A stretch of DNA of 64,000 nucleotides, taken from assembly GCA_025558095.1 (NCBI GenBank), contig JAIVFI010000024.1, forward strand, positions 496,001 to 560,000, read 5' to 3'. Positions 24,130 to 32,148 of the stretch are shown in pieces (positions within the stretch are counted from its first letter, which is position 1; the number at the start of each line of letters is the position of its first letter). Source of the stretch: Hyaloraphidium curvatum. Taxonomy: Eukaryota > Monoblepharomycota > Hyaloraphidiomycetes > Hyaloraphidiales > Hyaloraphidiaceae. A program made the translations under genes and the position numbers. The notes under the pieces are model-generated. The model had not been told where the DNA came from. It did no database searches and worked only from the letters and a program-made list of their open reading frames with translations.

Positions 24130-24884
24130 CCGGGCATCGACTTCAAGGTACGCATGAACTCGTGGCCCGCGCGATCCCTGCTGACGCTCCGCCCCAGCCC
24201 CTCGGTGTCGCCATCGCTGGTGCCCTGGGCGTCGCGGTGAGCACCGACGCCCCCGTGACGGCAGAGAGCGTGGAGCGCCTCCAGGGCGCGGCCCGCTACC
24301 GCGTTTTGGCCCTGATCAACTTCGCAAGCGCCATCATGCGCGAACGCATGCCTGCTGCGGTGGGTTGGACATGCATTCGTGACGGACGGAGCGCTGATTC
24401 GCATCTTCATGCAGCACAAGCGCTACACGCGCGGGGGCAAGTCGATCTACGCCCCGATCGCCTCGGGCGAAGAGCTCCAGCGGAACGCAGGGCAAGACTT
24501 TGTCGCCTCGTTCCGTGCGGAAAACCTGGATCGGAAGGACTTCCTAGGCAAGAGCGACCCCTGTCTTCGCGTCCTGCGCCCGACGCGCGAGGGCGGGCTC
24601 ATCCCGATCGCCGACACCGAGGTCGTGCCCAAGGAGCTGAACCCCAAGTGGAAGCCGCTGGCGCTGAACGTCGACGCCCTGTGCCCCGGTGACATGGACG
24701 TGCCCCTCCTGTTCGAAGTCTGGGATTCAGATCAGGGGAGCGATGATGACTTTATCGGTTTCGCCGAGGCGAGCGTCAACGAGCTCATCAAGGCCGCCGG
24801 CGGGCGGGTCAAGTTCCCGCTCATCAACCCGTCGCTCGCAAAGAGCAAGAAGAACTACGTGGACTCGGGGAAGCTGATCGTGAG
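24130..24884 (+). pseudogene. Duplicated fragment of giant-gene exons 21-23 (copine C2 domain)
   Basis: This 755-bp block matches 20277-21034 closely, including both introns and their splice sites. It begins at the last codons of exon 21 and ends a few bases after the exon 23 donor, where the sequence diverges abruptly. It could still be spliced into a C2-domain frame, but it has no start codon of its own, no repeat region, and no final exon coding for LDTYSI. I read it as a displaced partial copy rather than a working gene. Confidence 0.8.
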
Positions 24885-24946
24885 GCGGTTTGCGTTGACG
24901 AATACATATCGAATACATATCGAATGACAGTGGTGCAGAAGCCCTC

Positions 24947-25687
24947 TCACTCGTCGTCGTCGCCGCCGCCTCCCTCACAGTCGCACCGGCAATCCTCGCA
25001 CAGTGATCTCTCGCACACTTCGCACGTCCTCGTCTCGTTGCAAGCCTCGCAATAGCCGTCCGCGCGCTCTTCGCATTCGTAGTGCGGGCAGTTCTCGCAG
25101 ACCCCGGATCCGCAGCCCTGGCATTCGACGCCTCCGCGCCGGAGGCTTCCGCACGGGGTGCAGATAGCGCCCGGGGGCTTGCCGCGCATGTACTGCGGCG
25201 CGCAGCCGCTGCACATCCTCCCGCCTCCCTCCCTGGGGTACGTCGGGCCGCATTCCTGGCAGAACATGCCCCAGCATTCCTCGCAGATGACAAAGCCCCC
25301 GCATGCGTCGCAGTAGAAGAGGCCGCAGCCCCAGCACGTGCCCCCGCGGTTCGGACAGCCCTCCTCCCCGCAGCCTCCCGGCTCGCCGCACTCCTCGCAC
25401 GGCGGGAACGAATCCCCGGGCTCGACGGGCTCCCCGCAGTGCGGACACACGTCTTCCTGCGGCGATGGCCCGTCGGACGCGTCGCCCGAGCCCTGGTCGT
25501 CGACGGGCCCTGGCTTCGGGTCCGGCGCTCCGGCGTTGGGCCACGCGGGCGTCTCTAGCAATCCCGGGCCCGAGGTCGTCTCCGCTGCAGCAGTCTTCAA
25601 TCGCTTCGGGTGCGGCGCCGCGGACACGTCCCCGACGTGCTTCATTGCGCGGTAGCTGGCGAAACTCCGAAAACCTGTCAGCATCAT
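24947..25687 (-). CDS. Cys-rich protein with tandem CxxC zinc-binding motifs
   Basis: A single-exon frame of 246 aa with two possible ATGs at its start (25687 and 25684). The first 75 residues are Ala/Gly/Pro-rich. The rest has more than 30 cysteines in repeated CxxC pairs: CPHCGEP, CEECGEP, CWGCG, CDACGG, CEECWG, CQECGP, CSGCAP, CTPCG, CQGCG, CENC, CEAC, CEVC, CEDC. The pattern resembles chains of zinc ribbons or treble-clef fingers and should bind several zinc ions. The tail is acidic (Gly-Asp). I do not recognise a named family. Protein-protein or nucleic-acid binding are both possible. Confidence 0.7.
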   Translation of the reverse strand: MMLTGFRSFASYRAMKHVGDVSAAPHPKRLKTAAAETTSGPGLLETPAWPNAGAPDPKPGPVDDQGSGDASDGPSPQEDVCPHCGEPVEPGDSFPPCEECGEPGGCGEEGCPNRGGTCWGCGLFYCDACGGFVICEECWGMFCQECGPTYPREGGGRMCSGCAPQYMRGKPPGAICTPCGSLRRGGVECQGCGSGVCENCPHYECEERADGYCEACNETRTCEVCERSLCEDCRCDCEGGGGDDDE

Positions 25688-25760
25688 CGATCGCCGTTCT
25701 CTCTCTCTGTCGGGCGCCCGTCATGATCTTCATCAAAGCTGAACACAGAAACGAACACAA

Positions 25761-27507
25761 TCAACCGCCCTCGACCTTTGCATCCGCCTCGGGCACCACC
25801 AACCCGCCCTCCCTGGCCACCACGGCCTCGAGCAGCCCCAGCACCCTCCCCAGCCTCTCCTCCACGCTCCTCAGCCTCGCCTCGGCCTCCTTGGCCCTCT
25901 CCTCGCTCCTCTCCAGCAACCTCTTCACCTCCTCATCCCCTCCCGGCGGCGGCACCTCCGGCTCCGCCTCGAGCGGCACCTCCTCCGAGTCCGGATCCAC
26001 CAGCTCCGGGCCCGACCCGGGCGGCGCGGGCGGCGGCGTGGGGTCCCCGCCCCATATCCTCGCCCTGACCCCGCGCCACCACTCCGACACCTTGCCCCTG
26101 CGCTTGCGCTTGAACGGATCGCGGTACGGCCTCCCCTCGATCTCGCAGATCCGCCACTCGGCGTGCCGGATGGCGTCCTTGATCCCCGCGATGCGCGCCA
26201 TGCTGACCTGGAACCGGTCCAGCACGCGCGAGTACGAGTTGGAGATGATGGTCATGGGCATGGCGAGCACGAAGAGGCCGGTGATCATGGCCAGGCAGGC
26301 GACGAAGCGGCCCTGCGCCGTGACGGGGGTGATGTCGCCGTCTGCCGAAGCGGGGGGTCAGCGGCGGCCGCGGCGGCGGAGGCAAGAAGGGGGTTACCCA
26401 CAGCCGACGGTGGTCAGGGTCACGGACATGAAGTAGAGCGAGGTCTCGATGGACTGGAACTTGGAGACGGTGCCGTTGTTGAGGGCGTCGTTGTAGATCC
26501 AGAGGCCCGTCACGGGATCGACGATGCACGAGGCCGATTCGGCGTCTGCGGGGTGTGGAAGAAGTGCGATCAGCCGGAAAAGCGGGGCAGGGCCCGCGCG
26601 GGGACCCACAGTAGACGAGGGTGCCGTAGAAGATCATGACGAGGGTGAAGACGACGAGCAGCGCGGCGATGCCGAAGCTCGACTCGCGGATGGCTTGCCA
26701 CAGCAGCACGATCTTGACGCTGCGGTTGGTCGAGAATATCTTGACCAGCCGCGCGAGCCGGAGCACGCGCAGGATCGAGAGGCCGATGTAGTTGCTCGTG
26801 GTCGCGTCGCCCCCCGAGGCGGCGGCCAGGCCCATGACGAGCCAGAAGGGGAGGGTGGTGAGGATGTCGAGGATGGAGAAGAAGCTCAGGAATTCGCCGA
26901 CGTTGCGCATTGCGAGCCAGTTGAGCACCAGCTCGACGGTGAAGCTGCAGTTTATCCCGAACATGACCCAGAAGGTTATCTTGCGCTCCAGCTCGTCCCC
27001 GGGCACCTGCCGGAACGCCGGCTGGCTGTTGATGATCATCATGATCACCGACAGGATGACGGTAAAGTTGGACCAGGCCGCCACGGCGACGCCGAGCTTC
27101 GAGTCGCCCGGGAAGCGCATGACGGAGCGCAGCCGGTTGCGCCACGCCGGCCAGCCGTCCACGGCCTTGACGTCCTGGTCCGAGCCGACCACGGCCTCCT
27201 CGGCGGCCTTGAGCTCGGCCTCGAGCTCGGCCTTGTGGGCCTTGAGCTCCACGAGCTCGCCGGTGGGGTCCTTGTCGTCCTTCGTGCCGCCGGCGGACGC
27301 GGGTTTGCCTGCGGGCGCCAAGCCGTTGGAGAGGGAGGCCAGGGCCATGTCGGGCGGCAAGAGATGGGAGGCGTCGGCGGCGGGCGGCGCGGGGTTGGCA
27401 CCGACCGGGTCGGGCGGCGCGTCGACCGGCACCAGCACCGCTGCCGCGCCCGCGGTCGGGAGGACCCCGGCAGACCCGCCCGGAGAGTCCGATGGGGCGG
27501 CCGCCAT
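25761..27507 (-). CDS. Voltage-gated potassium channel (Kv type)
   Basis: Exons 27507-26610, 26545-26402 and 26341-25761 give 540 aa. After an Ala/Pro-rich N-terminus and a short coiled coil come S1 to S6. S4 reads SILRVLRLARLVKIF with regularly spaced basic residues. S5 leads to GTLVYYAES, formed across the first intron. The pore filter TTVGYGD is rebuilt across the second intron, which splits the Tyr codon (T at 26402, AC from 26341). S6 carries AMPMTIISNSY, close to the PVP-type hinge. The C-terminus has a predicted coiled coil (LLERSEERAKEAEARL), probably for assembly. I see no T1 tetramerisation domain. Kv channels conduct K+ across the plasma membrane on depolarisation. They are not found in familiar yeasts and moulds, so this gene supports an early-diverging lineage. 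Confidence 0.92.
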
Positions 27508-27780
27508 GGCGCCGGGCGCGAAGCCGTGCTAGTTCCGGAGTCCGTCCGCGTTTCGGGGCTTGGGCACGATGGGGGTGATCGGATGCGCGTGGACCCGCGA
27601 TCCTCGACGGGGGCGGCGCCTTTCGACGTTCTGCAGTTGCGAGCGAGCAATACGTCCATCATCTCGTCTGCAGATCGCTCAGTGGACATCGCGAGGATGG
27701 ACGGCACGGCTCTCGTTCCTTGTTCGCCTTCCGAGGGCGAGTCCACCGCGTCCCGCCCACACCACGCCGATCTGCCTGAA

Positions 27781-28458
27781 TCACGGCAGCCACGCGCTGC
27801 TGTCGACCCCCGCGCCCATGCCCACGAGCCAGCCGCCGCGCTCGACCACGTCCACGCGCACCTCGCGGCCGTCCAGCCTGGTGACCAGCGTCAGCGCGGC
27901 GCGCACGCCCGTCGCCGCCTCTGGCCGCACGCGGACCAGCGCGTCGAACGTCGGCGGGTCGCAGCCGGGCGACAGCGCCCGCGGCGGGGCGGCGGGGCCG
28001 AGGGCGAGCACGTCGAGGTCGGCGCCCGAGCCGAGCAGGCCGAACGCGGCCTGCAGCGCGCCGACGAGCGCCTTCTTGAAGAACGCGGGCGTCGGCAGCG
28101 GCGGCGGCGCGGGGTACGTCAGCCGCAGCCGGAGGAAGTGGTGCTGCGGCGCCGACACAAATCGGCGCACGGGGGGCAGCGGGGGCCGCGACCCGTCCCC
28201 GGCCACGCCGGTGGGGGCCCCGCCGCCCTCGCCGGCCACGTCGTGCCCCGTCTTTGTCCGCTTTGCCGGGCGCTGCCCCGCGTCGTCCCCGCCCCCGCCG
28301 CCCTCCGCGTCGCCCTCGTCCGCCGACAGCTCGCGCGGCCCCTCGTCCCCCTCCCACGCCGCGCCCTCCGCGTCCATCGGGTCCTCCCCGTCGGCCGACC
28401 CGTCCTCGTCGCTCCCGCTCGCGTCGCCCAGCGAGATGCGGTCCTCCTCGTCCGCCAT
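27781..28458 (-). CDS. RPP14: Ribonuclease P/MRP protein subunit, RPP14-like
   Basis: A single-exon frame of 225 aa from the ATG at 28458-28456. The first 85 residues are acidic and disordered with a small basic patch (RPAKRTK). The C-terminal 125 residues follow human Rpp14: a HHFLRLRLTY strand, the FFKKALVGAL helix, ADLDVLALGP, then alternating strands ending with VRVDVVERGGW. In RNase P and RNase MRP, proteins of the Rpp14/Pop5 group help fold the catalytic RNA that trims tRNA precursors. The match is by pattern, and Pop5 is the alternative. The gene is divergent from the gene at 28572, 113 bp away. Confidence 0.65.
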   Translation of the reverse strand: MADEEDRISLGDASGSDEDGSADGEDPMDAEGAAWEGDEGPRELSADEGDAEGGGGGDDAGQRPAKRTKTGHDVAGEGGGAPTGVAGDGSRPPLPPVRRFVSAPQHHFLRLRLTYPAPPPLPTPAFFKKALVGALQAAFGLLGSGADLDVLALGPAAPPRALSPGCDPPTFDALVRVRPEAATGVRAALTLVTRLDGREVRVDVVERGGWLVGMGAGVDSSAWLP

Positions 28459-28571
28459 CCCCGACGCGTTCTGTTGTTTGTTTGCCCGCGTGAGTCAGCC
28501 ATCCGCGGCAATGAGCGGCATCCCGCCTCTCGCGGTCGCCCAAACTCCGTGGCACCGTCCCCCCACCGACG

Positions 28572-29117
28572 ATGCTCCTCCGCGCCTCCGCGCGCCTCCT
28601 CGCCACCTCGGCCCCCGCCCGCATCGCACGCCGCCCGCTCGAGCTGCAGCCGCCCTTCGAAGCCATCCTGGCCGACATCTCCGCCGGCGGCTCCCTCTCG
28701 CGCAAGCTCGGCGCCGCGCCGGACCCCGATGCCGTGCCGGGCGGCAAGTCCCGGCGCGAGGCGTTCAGGGAGCTCGACGACGCGGAGCGGCGGGTCGCGG
28801 AGAGGCAGAAGGAGGGGAACAGGGTCCCCGTGCTGGCCGAGGAGGGCATCCGGGTCGCGGGGCAGGACGCGTCCCAGGCTGCCGAGGGGGACAAACCCGG
28901 GCTGCTGGGACTCGCGGAGAGGCTGAAGAAGGAGGGAGCGGGGTCGGCGGTCGGCAAGGAGGGCGGCCAGGGTGGGGGAGACGCCGCGGGGGGCGAGAAG
29001 CCCGCGGGGGGCAGGGGGGACAGGGCAGACAAGGCGGACGAGGACGAGAGGATCGGGCTCCTCGCGGTCGGGATGAAGCAGACGATCGAGGTCGTCGTCA
29101 AGAAGGGGAGGATCTGA
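28572..29117 (+). CDS. Small protein with mitochondrial-type presequence
   Basis: A single-exon frame of 181 aa beginning MLLRASARLLATSAPARIARR, an Arg/Ala/Leu-rich start free of acidic residues that looks like a mitochondrial presequence. The middle is Gly/Ala/Lys/Asp-rich and low in complexity. The end (ERIGLLAVGMKQTIEVVVKKG) is the only ordered-looking part. I do not recognise the family. It shares a 113-bp upstream spacer with the divergent RPP14-like gene. Confidence 0.55.
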   Translation: MLLRASARLLATSAPARIARRPLELQPPFEAILADISAGGSLSRKLGAAPDPDAVPGGKSRREAFRELDDAERRVAERQKEGNRVPVLAEEGIRVAGQDASQAAEGDKPGLLGLAERLKKEGAGSAVGKEGGQGGGDAAGGEKPAGGRGDRADKADEDERIGLLAVGMKQTIEVVVKKGRI

Positions 29118-29362
29118 GCGCACGGCGCGTCGGGCGCGGACCGGACTCGGTGGAGGCAGTGGAGGCTGTTGACGCTTGACATCTCATCTCTTCCGCACAA
29201 CGACTACCCCTGGACATGGCTGGCTAGCATAGGCTGCTGACGGACATTTTCCGTAGACATCTGTTTGGAACATCTTGACACTGCATTTGTTTGGACGCGC
29301 GCACGGTCATCCTACCTCCACCTTTCTTTGACGGCTTCCTGACTCTGATGCATCCGCTTGTC

Positions 29363-30292
29363 ACAGGAACCTGCCCCGCCTTCCCAGGAAGCGCCTGGGC
29401 GAAGGCGCGAACTTTGGTGATGAACAGCAGCACGTCTCCGGGACCCTTCAACGCCGGGAGCTCCTGGGCACGTTGAATGTAATCAGGGACCCCGTCGCCG
29501 TCCTCGTCGACCTGGGAGTTCTCCTCGGCCAGCTTGGCGAGCTCGTCCAGCGCCTCTTGCACGTCTGGAGGCATCGCAGCCCTGACTCTCTTCGCCCGCG
29601 TTCTCGGCGAGGTTGGGAAGCTCCATGGCGTGAGCCCAGTAGACTTCGTCGTCGGCGGCTTCCTCGCCGTCCTCGTCCTCGGAGAGCTCTTCCTTCCCGC
29701 CTTCAGCTTGGGGCATGGACCTGCTTTTCGGCGCTGCCTCGATCCCGGCCTTCGCTCGAGTGTCCTCGGCCGCCTCGGCTGCGGCTTCCTCGAAAGTGTC
29801 CTTGATGGCCTCGACGATCTTCTTCTTGGCAGCCGGGGAGATATTCTTCGACACAGATGCCGCCCAGTCCGGGAGCGCGCTCTTCCTTGGTTCGGGAAGA
29901 CTACGCAATGCAGCAATCCACGGCTGCAGGTCCTCGCCCGATGCCTTGAGCAGCTCGGCCGGGATGTCGCCGTCGGAAGCGATCAGGTCGGTCCAGTCGG
30001 GCAGCTCGCTCGCCTTGATGTCGTCCGGCAGAGACCGAATGGCTTTCACCCAGCCAGGCAATTCGTCGCCGACCGCCACGGCCTGGGGATCCCATTCGCC
30101 GACGGGAGCGTCCGTTGCGGGTGACGGGCTGCCGCCGAAGCTGAACAGGGACGCAAGGGAGCGCTGGGTGCCCTGGACGGTGTCTTGCACGGTGCTGATG
30201 CGGGTCTCCGTCTCCTCGGTGGCGATGGCGTCCTTGTCCTCGCCAGCGGCCGCATCCGCATCGAGCAACTTTGACACTTCCTCAGGCACGGG
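29363..30292 (-). pseudogene. Inverted, frameshifted copy of giant-gene exon 4
   Basis: Read on the minus strand, this block matches 8517-9483 of the giant gene, starting at PEEVSK and running through LASLFSFGGSPSP, the LPxW motifs and VPDYIQRAQELP. A short in-frame deletion removes the segment around LPDII. A second deletion of about 17 bp (near 29597) shifts the frame. The rest of the exon then continues in another frame until homology ends near 29363. It is an inverted partial duplicate about 20 kb from its source and is no longer translatable as the original protein. Confidence 0.85.
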
Positions 30293-30408
30293 AGCGTAAC
30301 CGTTGCCGGGATGGCGACGCCTGCCGAGGAGCCCGACAAGGAGAACGAAACAAAGCAGGAGCAGGTCAAGCCCCGCCCAATCATCTTGATCGCGCCTCGC
30401 ACGCTGCC

Positions 30409-31995
30409 TCACTCCATGCACGCCGTGTCGAGGGTGACCGTCACCCCCGCCGTCCGCAGGATCGACCACAGGCCCACGCCGACGGTGAACATCGTCACCG
30501 CAAACGTGCGCGCGGTCCCGTAGCGCACCACGAACCCCATGAACCGCGCCTCGCACCCGTCCGCCTGCGCGTAAGCCGCGATCAGGTCCGCGTACTCTGA
30601 GAGCGACCGCGCGGCAGGGGTGCCGGCGAGCCCGGCGACGCCCGCGCGGGCGAGGAGGAGCTTGGACTCGCGGTACGCGCGCAGGAGGAGGGACGAGGCG
30701 GCGGAGACCTGCGAGTTGGAGGAGGCGAAGTTGATGATGTCCGTGACGATGAGGACGAGGCTGAAGGCCAGCGTGAGGAGGCACCAGAGGGGGACGCACG
30801 TTCCCGCGGCGATGTTGGCCACGATGCCCACCAAGGGGGCGATCACGTAGCCGATGATGATGTAGGGCGTCGAAGAAAAGGCCGGGAACCTGTTCCGCCA
30901 GAGGAAAGCGAGCCGCTCGCAGACTCCCACGAACGGTTCCTGGTCAACTTCGGAAAAGGTGCCCCCGCGGAAGAGCGCCGTTTCGTGGTTGTCAAGGAAA
31001 GACGAGAGCGCGCGCTTGAGGCCGCGGGAGTGGAGCCGCAGCCCGAGGCGGACCGCGGCGACGTTGCCGCCCACGGTGACCATCGAATTGGTGGTGATGA
31101 TGAAAGCGGTTAATGCAACTGAAGAAATTGTCGTGCGGATGAGCGTCTCCGGTGCGGAATCAAGGCCAGCACACCCACGAAAAGCCGCTGCAACAAAAGC
31201 GCTCCACGGAGACGACCACGTCCTTTCGGAAAACGTCACAAGGACGGTGTACTGCCCGAAAAAGATCAGGGCAATCGAGATCACGGTCCGGTAAGCCTGT
31301 TCCAACAGCCTTAGTGCAACTGCGGACTGGAAGAGCGGGGCCACGCATTCTCCACAAGGACACAGGGGGTCCCCTTGGGAGTGCAGCACCAGCGACGGCG
31401 CGCTCCCTGGTTTCTCAGAGGCACCGGAATCGACCAGCTGGCGCCACCGAGCAAAGACGGCAAGCGGGTGGCCCGAAAGGTCCTGGTCCCGCGCGGCAAC
31501 CGTCCGCCCGCGCAGGAACAACCCCATCAAGCTCGCCGCTGCGATCGTCGTCGACAGTACCATCACGCAGGCGTAGCCGACCGCGAGGTTATCGAGCGGG
31601 AAGCGCCCGTCGTTGAACAGGAAAAGGGCGGGACCGAGCCCGACGGCGCAGAGGAACCACACGACCATGAACCATTTTAGCGATTTGACCCAGAACGGAG
31701 TCAGCGCGAGCTGGAGCCACACGAGGCCGCGAAGCACGGGCGACGCGGTCACGCCGGCGAGCAGCTCGGCGCGGCCCAACACCTCCGAACCCAGCTGGGA
31801 TTCGAGTGCGTCTTCGGGCGCGTTGGCGGCCTTTAGGAGGCGCTGAGCGGGCGGCTGGTGGGCGGGAAACATGGCAAGGGGCTCCGCCGTGGTGAAGAGC
31901 GGCCCCCGGCACACGAGGCAGTCCCGTGTTCCGTCCATGCCCAAGTCGCCGACGCCGGCCAGGGGAACCAAAGACGCAGGTGCTTCGACGCTCAT
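30409..31995 (-). CDS. Seven-transmembrane gustatory-receptor-like protein (copy 1)
   Basis: The start is the ATG at 31995-31993. An uninterrupted frame exists, but the 60-nt stretch 31178-31119 has a GTGGGT donor, a TTCTTCAG acceptor and no equivalent in the two paralogues, so I treat it as an in-frame intron. That gives 508 aa. There are seven hydrophobic helices in a 2-2-2-1 grouping with the last at the extreme C-terminus. The first loop between pairs carries GDPLCPCGEC. The end reads LRTAGVTVTLDTAC. The paralogues at 32149 and 57355 share both features. The topology is that of the insect odorant/gustatory receptor superfamily, whose members are ligand-gated cation channels and have relatives in chytrids. 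Assignment to that superfamily is inference from topology. Confidence 0.7.
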   Translation of the reverse strand: MSVEAPASLVPLAGVGDLGMDGTRDCLVCRGPLFTTAEPLAMFPAHQPPAQRLLKAANAPEDALESQLGSEVLGRAELLAGVTASPVLRGLVWLQLALTPFWVKSLKWFMVVWFLCAVGLGPALFLFNDGRFPLDNLAVGYACVMVLSTTIAAASLMGLFLRGRTVAARDQDLSGHPLAVFARWRQLVDSGASEKPGSAPSLVLHSQGDPLCPCGECVAPLFQSAVALRLLEQAYRTVISIALIFFGQYTVLVTFSERTWSSPWSAFVAAAFRGCAGLDSAPETLIRTTISSVALTAFIITTNSMVTVGGNVAAVRLGLRLHSRGLKRALSSFLDNHETALFRGGTFSEVDQEPFVGVCERLAFLWRNRFPAFSSTPYIIIGYVIAPLVGIVANIAAGTCVPLWCLLTLAFSLVLIVTDIINFASSNSQVSAASSLLLRAYRESKLLLARAGVAGLAGTPAARSLSEYADLIAAYAQADGCEARFMGFVVRYGTARTFAVTMFTVGVGLWSILRTAGVTVTLDTACME

Positions 31996-32148
31996 TATCC
32001 CTAAGCTTCGATTTCGGTAACTGATGGTGCCGGCACCCGAGGATCGTCGGTAAACCCCGCGCAGTCGCGATCGACGACCAGCAGTCGCGTCCGATCGCGA
32101 ATTGACTGTGCACAGCCCGGGGAACTCCGCGCACAACCCGGACCCGCG

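Noticed and set aside
30409-30799. Minus-strand Arg/Pro-rich frame running from the 7TM gene into the exon 4 copy, as a fusion gene
   Set aside because: It is a shadow frame of the 7TM gene that happens to meet the pseudogene in phase. There is no ATG or splice support.
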